Shown piece by piece: positions 34,301-45,071 of a stretch of DNA of 64,000 bases. Numbering within the stretch: position 1 is the stretch's first letter; the number at the start of each line of letters is the position of its first letter. Under the pieces are notes generated by a model. The model made no database searches. It was not told where the DNA came from and saw nothing but the letters and a program-made list of their open reading frames with translations. The position numbers were made by a program, and so were the translations under genes. Location: NCBI GenBank assembly GCA_009103225.1, contig RHPI01003389.1, positions 826,468-890,467 of the forward strand, written 5' to 3'. The DNA comes from Chlorokybus atmophyticus. Taxonomy: Eukaryota > Streptophyta > Chlorokybophyceae > Chlorokybales > Chlorokybaceae.

Positions 34301-34542
34301 CATCCTGGCCACTGCAGACAAAACATTATTCCAAACTGCAATCCTTGAGGTACATGTGTGGGTGTGGGTGTGGATGTGGATGTAACAGTATGCCAGTATT
34401 ATTCCATCTACAACCACTTTCCGAACTCATACATATTGTTGTGCTACAGGCTGGCAGACGTAGTTTGGATGCTGGCAGCAAACTAGTGACCATTGTTTAT
34501 GATGCAGACAGGCAGCCTTGCGAGTTGACTGTGTCACCATGA
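31367..34542 (+). CDS. Gfo/Idh/MocA-family NAD(P)-dependent oxidoreductase, D-galacturonate reductase-like
   Basis: Rossmann-fold sugar or sugar-acid oxidoreductase. Exon 1 (31367-31433) encodes MAPSAAPPVSVLMVGAGEYT with the glycine-rich dinucleotide site. Later exons give MLDMRRRGKVGRL, IIFTPDDTHFDITMAAIEYG (about 32490-32551), then LHVMVAKP with the family's lysine-proline catalytic motif, VEYHKRFDPIYSDARERV, FSFFSSTMTQRKSQLDTF, ISYYLNAHH, a C-terminal TYMASWIAPVADCHTQQY and FAGQSGYGYRSLEVFLDA. The last exon ends LTVSP-TGA. The pattern with the QRKSQLDTF and SYYLN segments recalls enzymes annotated as D-galacturonate reductases, which act in pectin sugar breakdown or in ascorbate synthesis through galacturonate. 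Substrate is inferred. About 14 exons. Introns at 32700-32880 and 33320-33440 are TG/CG-alternating. Confidence 0.82.
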
Positions 34543-35090
34543 TTTGTAGGACCTGATACATGGGCAATCGTGTACATGCATGCACACTACTTTGCGTACA
34601 CATCGGGTGCAGCCACAAGAAATATCAGTATGTGCTATACACGATCCACCCCAGGTGTGTGTGCACTTGTGTGTCTGTGTGCATTCATGTCTGCTGCGGA
34701 GGCAGCAGAGACATGAACGCAACAGTCTATCCCACCCGCATGTGTATCACACACACAGCACACAGCACAGTGTATCAGCGTGACAGTGTATCAGCGTGTG
34801 TGTCAGTCACATTATGGCGCGCGAGACAGGTGAGTACACGCAGCTGGTTGTGTGGATTCACAATCAGGCCGATCCTTCGTACGCACATCAATCGAAAACG
34901 ACATTCTAGACATCCAACAAGTACGCGTTAAGTCCCATCGCTGTTGGCAGAGAAGTTTAGGCTATGAAGGGTACATGTACTTGGTAGAAGTGACACCTAC
35001 AGTCGATGCATGTCGCTGCATCTGTTTACGTGAATCGTAATGTGAACATTGCAGCCATCTGCGCAAGTTTTGAGCTATCTAGTTTGTGAC
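34543..35090. other. Intergenic between oxidoreductase and aldo/keto reductase genes
   Basis: About 550 bases without a supported ORF. Contains TG-rich repeats (34640-34700). Presumably holds the 3' UTR of the upstream gene and the promoter of the next; no clear TATA box seen. Confidence 0.5.
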
Positions 35091-37256
35091 ATGTCTTTGG
35101 CATCTACCGCCGCCCTCGTCCTATCCCCCCCATCCGCCTTGTCCTGCGCCTCCTCCACCGCCGCAATCGCCGCCGCTGCCGCCCCCTTCGCGAGGTCAGT
35201 CTAGCCTGGTTTCCATCTTGCCCTGGCCTGGCCTGGCCTGGTCTAGTCTGGTCTGGTCTGACCTGGTCTAGTAAGCCTCACCCCAACTGTTCTAACATCA
35301 TCCAGGCCGGTAAGGAGCAGGAAGAGTTTTCCAGCCATCATCATGGCGTCCAAGACCGAGTCTTCTCTTGCTGCTGCTCCTGCCTCCTCTGAGTCAACCC
35401 TCAGCCTGGCGACTGACCTGGTCAAGCTCAACGACGGTAACAAGATACCCAGAATCGGCCTGGGAGTGTACCAGTCAAGGCCTGGAAAGGAGACCTATGA
35501 GGCTGTCAAGACCGCCCTTCAGGTGTGGTTTGGATTCATGCAGTATAGCTTTGTATTTGTGCATGTCTTAGGCATGTGTACACTTTTGGCGATCACGGTA
35601 GGACACATGACATGCATGTATGTGCCCGTGTGCATGTATGAGTCTATTCTATATGCATGTGCGCTAGTATATATACCTTGCATGCAGCACAGACATGCAT
35701 GCACAGGGATGCATATGGAACACACACACACGCAAGCACATATGTGCATATGCATGTATCAGGCCGTATGCTGAGGCAAAGCATGGGTAGCACGTGTGCA
35801 CTTGAGAACCCTGCGCATGCATGCATGCATGCATGCGCAAATCCACATGCTGAGAGAGCCTTTCCTTTCACATGTAACGAGCATAGGTTGTGCAACATGT
35901 TGGTGAATTCATTGGTGGTGCCAACAACAAATAGTCTTGCTGTAATCATGTCTGTGATTTGTCAGGTTGGCTACCGACACATAGACACCGCCGCTTTGTA
36001 TGCCAACGAGGATTCCGTTGGCAAAGCCATCCGCGACACGCCCGATGTAACAAGAGAGCAGGTGCTTTGCACACAAGTGTATGCAAAACTTGCACGGTCT
36101 TTCTTGTTTATTACACTTCCTGCCAAGATGTGTTGCTTTGTTGTAGGTTTGAACAACTCACTGTTCTGCACAGTTATGGGTCACAACCAAGGTCTGGAAC
36201 AGTGATCAAGGGTACCAGAGCACCAAGGGTGCGTTGGAACGGTCGCTCCAGTAAGAAAGCAATGCATGCATTCATGCATGCTGTATTGATTGCATGCTGT
36301 ATGCGGGACTGCGTGCATTGCTTGTCGCGCGCTAATAGTTTACAGGTTCAATATTTTATACACATGTCAACAAGTATTCTTCGAACTGTCTGGTCATCCT
36401 GTATGTCCGGGATCTATGGCTGTGCGTGATGTGTTTTTGTTGCTGTCTTGTCAGGAAATTGGGCTCGGATTACGTGGACCTTTATCTTCTCCATGCGCCC
36501 GTGCGCGGCAAGCGGCTCGACAGCTGGCGTGCTCTGACGGAGTTGCAGAAGCAAGGCAAGACGCGCAGCATAGGCGTTTCCAATTTTGGCATCCATCATT
36601 TGCAGGTATGGAAAAGGCTTGCTGGTGGTATGTGTAACCAGCAATTGACAATAGTTGTACAGTCAATGAAGCTTATGTGTGCAGGAGCTGATGGCGAGCT
36701 CGAACGTGTTGCCAGCCGTGAACCAGATTGAGGTCTCACCTTACAACACGCGCGAGGAGCTGTGTGCTTTCTGCCTCAAACACAACATCCAGATTGAAGC
36801 CTACTCACCACTCACACAAGGCCTCAAGCTGAGGGTAGGTTCAAACACGCACACACGAACATATCTCCACACATAGGCGGGCACAATCATGCAAGCACAC
36901 GCATGCACATGCACGCACGCACATCCACGCAGCTTGTGCGCACACAACCAAGAATAACAAAAGCAACAACAACCACTATTCCAAAATGCATGATGAGTGC
37001 GTATTGCATTCTATACTTTGCGCAGGACCCTAAGTTGGTGGAGATTGCCAAGACGTACGGGAGGACCACCGCTCAGATCTTGATAAGGTGGGCGATGCAG
37101 AGGGGTTACATCGTGTTGCCGAAGAGCGTGAAGCCCGCGCGGATACGCGAGAACGCGGACGTGTATTCCTTCAGCATCAGCGACGAGGACATGAAGCGCC
37201 TCAACTCGTTTGATGAAGGACTCGTTGTTGGTTGGGATCCCACAACCGGACCTTGA
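35091..37256 (+). CDS. Aldo/keto reductase, probably chloroplast-targeted
   Basis: NADPH-dependent carbonyl reductase of the AKR superfamily. Exons 35091-35194, 35306-35522, 35966-36061, 36174-36250, 36455-36605, 36685-36834, 37026-37256 give 341 residues with consistent phases. The first 50 or so residues are Ala/Ser-rich with a late Arg cluster, a likely transit peptide. The body starts [16 protein letters not shown]. The catalytic tetrad is visible: Asp and Tyr in [11 protein letters not shown], Lys in VTTKVW, His in LYLLHAP. Cofactor residues are in [10 protein letters not shown] and [13 protein letters not shown]. An alternative start at 35343 (MASKTESS) would give a cytosolic form. Intron 1 holds CCTGG pentamer repeats; intron 3 of the coding region (35523-35965) holds a perfect GCAT palindromic run. 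Confidence 0.92.
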
Positions 37257-39056
37257 ACGGCATGTTGGAAGTGGTGATGCGCAAGCGCACAGCGTTGGAA
37301 ACATGCTGTTTGCATGGGCGAGTGTACAATAGGTGGCTAGTTGTGGCACATCCAGTGCAGTTGGTTGCATGTTGTAACGGTGCAACGTTGCAAGCTCTGA
37401 AGCAGGTTGGAGGCAACTATGTGCTGCGAAATACCATGGGCTGTACAAAGATTGCGCTTGACTGCGGAATAATATCAGCACATTTTGCTAACCAAATGTC
37501 ATGTAAATGCTGCAGGCACCATCAACTAGCAGTGTCTATATAACTACATTGCTCATTTCAGATTTGATGCGAACGGTTGCACTGCAAGTGCAAGCTTGAA
37601 GTGAAGAAGTGAAGAAGAAGACGAGTGATGATGCAGTGTTTAGATTGACTGTTGTTCAACTTCTTCTGTTTGATCAGCAATACATATTCGCAGTTCGCAC
37701 AGGCAGTATGTCACAACCATTGTTACATCACACTACCCGACGAAGAAGCTGCTGGCGAAGTTGCGGCAAAGGCTAGGACAAAGTGACGCGTATGTGTACT
37801 GTACACCACCAAAGCTGCTGTACATGACAGTGGTGAAGAAACTCAGCGCAGCGACAGATTCTGCCTGTACGCAAGGACTGAAGGATGTGACACATTCATG
37901 GGGAGCAGGCTGTTGGTAGTGCAGCTTGCCAATGCTACGACGACGAGAGAGGCCAACCCCACCACCTAATCCCACTGGCAGCGCCTAACCGGCACATGTG
38001 TAACAGCTGCTAGTACGACAGCACCGCTGCCGACAGGGCAGGGCGCAAGGGCGGGGCAGAGGGGCGGGGCTGAGGGGCCCCTCAGCCAGGATTACAACAT
38101 GCACAGCTGCGTGGGAATGGCGGGAGTGAGGCTGTGGGTGAAGGAGAACGAGGGGGAGAGTGGGATTTGTCTGCTGCTCATGCTCCTGGCTGCTGCAAAC
38201 AATTGCAAGACTAAAACTGACTGCACACGCGTGCAGGTAATGAGCAAATGCATGCATGTATGTCTGATGGGGGTTGAAGGCAGTAGTTACAATAGATAAC
38301 TGTGGCTAGTGTAGGTAGACCCTGGTTGTAAATGATTGTTGCATGATGATGAGCTTGGTGAACAGTGCATGTTACATGTGTCTGATGATCATTTGCATTT
38401 TCTGTACACATCAACAATGCTCATTTACATAATAGTTCAATTTAACAGCTGAGCATGCTAAACAGCAAGAATAGAGATGAAAAGGCAGTAACTTTACAAA
38501 CAACAGGTGTACACAGCTAGGTAGCACACAAGAGGCGTAGATGCATCCCGCATGCCTAACGTTGTGAGGCACATGGTGTTGTGTGTATGGTGTTGATAGG
38601 TAAGGTCGAGGACTGATTGCCACGTGTTTTCGTTGCAAAATTGATGTTTGTTGTAAGAGGCAGTACCAAACTCCAAAGCCTCGAAACAACTGTAACAACA
38701 TAATTGTTACTCTAAAAGAGTTTTAATCCTCAGCATGTATGAGCATTACCGGCACTCATTGCAGCCATACGTGCACAAAGGGTAGAGCAGAAGGGTTGGT
38801 TACAAGGATAAATATCTAAAACAAACAGCAAGCACAACAAGCAAAGCCCAGTGCCAAGAGTTAACCCAGACCGACATGTGCACCACACAAAGCGCCTTAT
38901 GCAATATTGATAAGGTCAGGGCAACGCTAGGCTGCTTACAAGCACTGTATGCAGTGCAAACAGCTGAAAGGTCTTAGATACACTACTAGTAGGTTTGGCC
39001 AATACACGCAAACCATGAATCAAACTGCCAATACACGCAACACAACATACAGCTCT
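37257..39056. other. Intergenic between convergent genes, no gene supported
   Basis: Between the aldo/keto reductase (+) and the ENH1-like gene (-), which converge. Short ORFs (for example 37733-37975 minus, 38411-38701 minus) have no recognised features. A perfect 20-base palindrome sits at 38068-38087 in a GC-rich patch. The region should contain both 3' UTRs. Confidence 0.5.
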
Positions 39057-40666
39057 CTAAAGCTGGCTGACGAAGACAAGCCCACCAGCGAGCACAATTC
39101 CAAGCACAAGCGTCACCACAACTGTTGGTGGGAGACCAGCGCTGCCCTTAATCTGGCCTGTCTCAGCATCGTATGCGGCAAAGCGCTTCTTGGGGGCATT
39201 GCATTGCGGGCATTCGTATGAGGAAGGCTGCGAAGTAAGCACAACACATCACGAGTGTGAGCGACATTTCACATAGAACATATCTGTTCTTCAAGTCAGT
39301 ACTCTAGCTGGCTCTAGCTGACTGTCATACCCTAGTCGGTGAGTTTCATGTGGCAAAAAAGTGCTTACCGGTAGGCATAGTATGCAAGTCATGCAAGTTC
39401 CTCAGGGGTCTATTGCCCAATGCTGAAGGTGCAACCACATGTGCGTGCGTGCAGGCATGCACGCCCACACATGTGAATGCATGTATGCATGTGCACGTGC
39501 ATATGGTACAATGTACCTGTTCGTCAAATGGTGTGGGCAGTGTGTAGATGTATCCGCAGTCGAGGCAGATGTGTGTGGCGCGTTCCTTCTGTGCAGCAGT
39601 GAGCTTGCGCCCAAACCGAGCTGGAGCCGGCCTCTTTGGCAACCTCTTCACATTAATCTCCTCAGCAGTAGGCCCGCGCGCCAACACAAAGTACACAGAG
39701 TCTGGCTTGGCCTGAACACAACACAGATTGCGTTGAGCTCGACAAACACATGACTGATGTAATGTGTGTCTTGCACAATGTTGGGTGCATGCAATGTTAA
39801 CCAACCTGCACGGCGGTGCGGGTGAAGCCAAGGTTGTCTGCGGGCCACAGCTCATCACCGAAGAAAGAGCTGGTGTAGACTACAACGTCGCCGGCTTTCA
39901 CGCCGGCCTTGGCGGCATTGCTGCCGGGGTTGACAGACTGCGCACCACCCAATCATGTTACCAACATAACAACACATGCAAAGGCACAATTGACGCGTAT
40001 GGCAATCACAGTGCATTGTTGGAGACCATGCAAACAACTTGTCATTGTGCGTATGAGAAGCTCTTACACAGGTGCATATGCATAAGAATGACTAGTTGCA
40101 TGTGCACTACACAACGTGCAATCAACTTGCTGCGTGAAAACAAGCTGTGGACAAAGAACGTACCCTGTCTGGATGACAAGAAACTCATGCATGTCTGTGC
40201 ATGTGAGCGTGCTGGCTTGTGATGTTGCGTGCGCATGCATCGGTGTTCGTGTCTTTCTGCACGTGCAGTCTGTTTAAAGACAATGTCGTCAGCGCTTATG
40301 GAAACAGCACTTAACCTGTTAACTGACCTTGACGACAACGCCAGAGTTGCCTGACTTGGCGGCGAGGGTGAGGCCAAGTGGCTTATCAACCTCAACCTCC
40401 ACGGTGCCGGAGAGCTTAGAGACGGCGGAGACGGCGGGGAGGGCAGACGGCGACGAGGAAGAGAATGACGACGACGCCCTGCGAGCGACGGCCTGGAGGC
40501 GCAGGCTGCCAGCTGGCGCAGCTCCGGCGAACGCACCCCGCAGAGGCAGCGACGGGCGGGCGCTCTTGCTGGAGCTGCAGCCGGCTGAAGAGGCAGTGGA
40601 CAAAGATGATAGCGTCACTGTGGACGATGACAATGCCGCCATGCTGGTCGCCGCCGCCGCCGCCAT
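39057..40666 (-). CDS. ENH1-like plastid protein: PDZ domain, rubredoxin domain, C-terminal membrane helix
   Basis: Homologue of plant ENHANCER OF SOS3-1 and related rubredoxin-family proteins. Exons 40328-40666, 39806-39937, 39517-39711, 39057-39227 give 278 residues, close to the usual length. Residues 1 to about 75 are a Ser/Ala-rich transit peptide. A PDZ domain follows ([16 protein letters not shown], then [19 protein letters not shown]). The rubredoxin iron site is formed by two Cys pairs split by the last intron: [17 protein letters not shown] and then [15 protein letters not shown]. The protein ends with one hydrophobic helix ([18 protein letters not shown]). Family members sit in thylakoids and are linked to photosystem assembly, redox balance and salt tolerance. 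This gene is good evidence for a photosynthetic host of the green lineage. Confidence 0.93.
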
Positions 40667-41039
40667 GCTTGACGCTCAATGCAGCACTGGCAAACAAGGC
40701 GCAGGTACAGAGCTGTCTAGCATAGTATTTCGCGGCTGGTTGACGGGATACTTGGCGTAACGCAAGCTCTTGAGTTACTGTCAGCACGTGCGGGCCACAG
40801 ACAGAGTCGTATGGTCAGGTACCTTGTGAGTATCGGGTGACGCGTGGCGCATCGAGCACTTCAAGCCTGCGATACCGGCGCTGCTGGCACTCCGCAGGCT
40901 TGCAGCCGCGAATCTCATTAATGCTCATGCATGCGCGAACGCTTCCATGCACCCTACTGGTACGCGACTCGCGGTGTGCGTTGTGAGACACACCGCATTA
41001 ACCCCATGATGCAAGCGGCGAGGTAGGGGATGTGTGGCC
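40667..41039. promoter_or_regulatory. Upstream region of the ENH1-like gene
   Basis: Non-coding sequence 5' of the minus-strand ENH1-like gene. Contains GC-rich stretches and repeated CGCGTG/CACGCG elements but no clear TATA box. Promoter role is by position only. Confidence 0.3.
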
Positions 41040-41041
41040 TA

Positions 41042-41409
41042 CCGTATTTGCCCTGATCATGTGATAGAAGCCCCCCCTTGTTACAGAAGCCCCCCACCCC
41101 TTTTCATGAACGGGGCTTGTATTTGGGGGCCTTCTATTGGAAACAAGGGGCTTCTACTCGGCGCGAATTACGCTGAGTCGCGCGCGTCAAGTGTACTCAG
41201 AGTCGGATTATCCGCACACTTGATGCGCGCGAGTGCCGCGCAGGAAAGCGTAATTCATGCGCGTTAAGCGTAACCTAAGCGCGCTATGGGCCGCATGGAG
41301 TCATGGGGGCTTGCAAAAGGTCGGGGGAGTAAGTGTTTACATAAGCCCCCCACCCTTTTTTGCCAGAGGGGCTTGTATTCGGGGGCGGCTTCTATCCGGG
41401 CAAATACGG
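41042..41409. mobile_element. TA-flanked MITE with long internal fold-back
   Basis: 368-base element. Terminal inverted repeats CCGTATTTGCCC / GGGCAAATACGG are perfect for 12 bases and continue with GATAGAAGCC and GGCTTCTATC further in. It is flanked by TA on both sides (41040-41041, 41410-41411), the target duplication of Tc1/mariner-type elements. Inner parts also pair (GTCAAGTGT with ACACTTGA; AATTACGC with GCGTAATT), so the element can fold into a long hairpin. No ORF for a transposase. Confidence 0.85.
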
Positions 41410-41411
41410 TA

Positions 41412-43199
41412 TCTTGCAAGTTTCCATGCGGGAATTCTTCTACTAACGAGGAGTTCATGCACGAGAGCTACATGAAAACGGACAGTCATTGCTTACAGTA
41501 TAAGATATATTTGACAATGTCCAGATTTTGTATCATGTCGTATGGCGTCGGTCATGTTATTTGGAAAACGCATATCATGATGTATAAGTCACGCACGTAA
41601 CAATAAATGTATTATCTTACAAACGATTTCACAGCAACTATTCATAACTTGTATTTTTACAGTCACGTGTTATAAGGATCTTGCTATTATTTCATGTAAC
41701 ATATAACATGTGTTGATATTGCATCGCACAGCGTGATAGCCAACAATGCGTGTCATACACATGCAATATGTCATTTGCTGGCACATCAAATGCGCAGTGC
41801 ATTATAATTTGTGACCTCACCATTATATACGATAGTGAAGTCATTTATTATTCAGCCTTATTAAAAAATTACATGAAACTATCAATATGGCTGCTTCATC
41901 ATTGAGGAGGATGAGGATTAATTAAGATAAGTAACATACTTACTATGTCATGGTTTTGTCTCAAAACATAATCAATAGTTAGGACCATCGATGGATAAAG
42001 TTACAAGATTAAAAAGCATATAGTCTTGCTGATTTGTACTAGCTCTTTGTACTCCAGCCTCAACTACAGCTTTAGCCACTATGAGTAGTGTCTGGAGGAC
42101 AACGAAGCTTATGTACGTATATATATGAGCGCACGTGTGGTGCAACCATCAACATGCATGCCGCACCACTCGGTGTGCCGGTTTATATGCAGCGATGTGC
42201 TTGTGTACATACATTGCGAAACGGCAATGTGTGCTCATTGAAAATTGCTTGCGTGCATGTGAAGCGCAGCCATGGTGTGCGCGTGAATATCTTTGCGTGG
42301 GCGAATTGGAAATGTTGTGCATGCGTGCATGCATGTGCACTTGCTAGCAGAAGACATGTGCGCGCACGCATGACGTGCGCATGTGTACAGGATAAGCACG
42401 AGGCTACTAACAGCATGTTCACACCACACATCACATAGCCAACCACACGCACCTGCAAGTACGCCCATCGGGCTAAATCTACCTTGTATTCTACCTCTAT
42501 TCCTACTGCCCCCCTGTTAGTTATGCATGTATGCGTGGAATGTGTGTCCTTACCAGCAGCTGCAAGATTGTTATTATCAAGTACGAAGCTACAAATATGG
42601 TCCAGTAAGCACTGCTCCCTTTGCACTGTCGTTTGTCCGCACCAGTTTCCAGGTCTCCAATGCACACATTTTCATTATGTGCGTTATTCAGCTGTGGGAT
42701 CGCACCAATCTAGCATACTATCTCTGATACACCACCAACCTTGAGGAGTTTGATGCAATGCCAACAAGCAACCAGTGAGTTCCTTGTTTTTGCTTTGCGT
42801 GGACGAGCTGGTACGACATACACCATGCATAATCAATATGCATGGTGTGTACATGCCCTGTGCACCTACAGCAATTGTTGCTGGGACTGTGAGCCGCCTC
42901 CTAGTGCCACGAGTTATCATACTGAAGTGCTGGCGACAAGATGAATTACACGCACGCACGCACGCACCGGACACACCCTTGCACACAGAAACATGCATGC
43001 ACGCATCCAAACACGCGCAGACCAACGCGTGCTCCATGAAGTGTGTGTGCCAAGCCACAATATGCATCAGCACACAGTGAATGTATTCGCCTGCCACAGA
43101 TGGCAACTGAGAGTGGTGCGGGCCAACAATGCAACGCGACATTGTAACCTGCTTCCGGATGCGTCAACATCGAAGGAGGCGCACTGCGAAATTGTGCAC
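41412..43199. other. Intergenic, partly AT-rich, no supported gene
   Basis: 41420-42080 is distinctly AT-rich compared with the surroundings. 42100-42430 is TG/CG-rich. Possible exon-like minus-strand frames near 42430-42660 could not be joined or recognised. A perfect 12-base hairpin lies at 42820-42848. Confidence 0.45.
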
Positions 43200-45026
43200 T
43201 CAAGAAGTCAACTGCGCAATGCTGTCCTTCAAATTCTGCAAGTACTCCCTCAAAAGGTCGTCCGACAGTGTAGCTTGTCGCAAGCAGAGGAGACGCTGCA
43301 CAATGCTGTACTCGTTGCGAAGGGCTGCATACTGCTGATCAGTGATGCGCTTGCGCTGTGCTGCCTGCACACATAGCAGGGCATCAGTACGTGCGCACGT
43401 GCATGTGCTTTGCTCGTTTTGGTGGCATTGCGCAAGGGTCTTAGATATTGCACACAGTTTCGGCATTCAGACAATCTGGGACTAGAGCTGACAGTATAGT
43501 TCTCAAGCAGTATGTAGCGATTCAAGCTGCAAGCGAGTCCTAAACTGTGGCATGCAATTGTCGGCTGAGCGTTAATGTGCTTGCAACTTGCTTGAAGCTG
43601 TTAGGAAGCGTACCTTGAGGTCAACTTGCGCAGCAATGTCTGTCGCCTCTTTGATGACAGTGTCGGGGATTCCAGCAACAGATGCCAGTAGCAGGCCATA
43701 GTTGGTGACGTTGCAGGAACCTTGAGCTACGCTGTAATGGAAGCTAAGGCGGCTATTTGCCGTCGAGACTGCCAAGCTGCACAGCTGATATGCACATTGG
43801 TTGGCAAGCAAGGTGGCGTCATGGAAAGGCTGAGATGGATGAGAACAGTACCTTGACGTTGGGGTACAGTGAACACAACTCGCCCAATCGGTGGTCATGA
43901 GTAGCAACGATGGTATACCTGATGGCACAAGAGGACGTGTTGACTGCCTTCGCTTGATCAAGCATCCAAGTGAGCTATGGCAGATGCAATGTGAATCCAT
44001 TGCAGACGGCACGCATAGATGGTAGCTATGTACGCCTGCGGGGCAAGCATGTACATGCGCCAAGGGTTGGTGCTTGGACTGTAGCAGGCGCTTACAGGTT
44101 TTGTGCAAGAAGAAACTCGCAGCAACTCCAAGCGATGGCGAAGCCATCAGCTGTGGCGGTGGCTCTCCCCAACTCGTCAATCAAGACCAGGCTTCTGTCA
44201 CAATGCAACACGTTAATGGGGATGCCAACGTACATACTACAGAATGACAGGGATGGATGGATGGAAGGGAATTGAGGGCGGCTTTGCATCTGGCGCAGAT
44301 GAGGGAGGNNNNNNNNNNNNNNNNNNNNNNNNNNNNNNNNNNNNNNNNNNNNNNNNNNNNNNNNNNNNNNNNNNNNNNNNNNNNNNNNNNNNNNNNNNNN
44401 NNNNNNNNNNNNNNNNNNNNNNNNNNNNNNNNNNNNNNNNNNNNNNNNNNNNNNNNNNNNNNNNNNNNNNNNNNNNNNNNNNNNNNNNNNNNNNNNNNNN
44501 NNNNNNNNNNNNNNNNNNNNNNNNNNNNNNNNNNNNNNNNNNNNNNNNNNNNNNNNNNNNNNNNNNNNNNNNNNNNNNNNNNNNNNNNNNNNNNNNNNNN
44601 NNNNNNNNNNNNNNNNNNNNNNNNNNNNNNNNNNNNNNNNNNNNNNNNNNNNNNNNNNNNNNNNNNNNNNNNNNNNNNNNNNNNNNNNNNNNNNNNNNNN
44701 NNNNNNNNNNNNNNNNNNNNNNNNNNNNNNNNNNNNNNNNNNNNNNNNNNNNNNNNNNNNNNNNNNNNNNNNNNNNNNNNNNNNNNNNNNNNNNNNNNNN
44801 NNNNNNNNNNNNNNNNNNNNNNNNNNNNNNNNNNNNNNNNNNNNNNNNNNNNNNNNNNNNNNNNNNNNNNNNNNNNNNNNNNNNNNNNNNNNNNNNNNNN
44901 NNNNNNNNNNNNNNNNNNNNNNNNNNNNNNNNNNNNNNNNNNNNNNNNNNNNNNNNNNNNNNNNNNNNNNNNNNNNNNNNNNNNNNNNNNNNNNNNNNNN
45001 NNNNNNNNNNNNNNNNNNNNNNNNNN

Positions 45027-45071
<45 letters not shown>

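Noticed and set aside
39370-39420. Extra exon between the two rubredoxin Cys pairs of the ENH1-like gene
   Set aside because: It has splice-like ends but breaks the frame; joining FDEQ directly to the PSSYECPQC exon gives the family's normal spacing.
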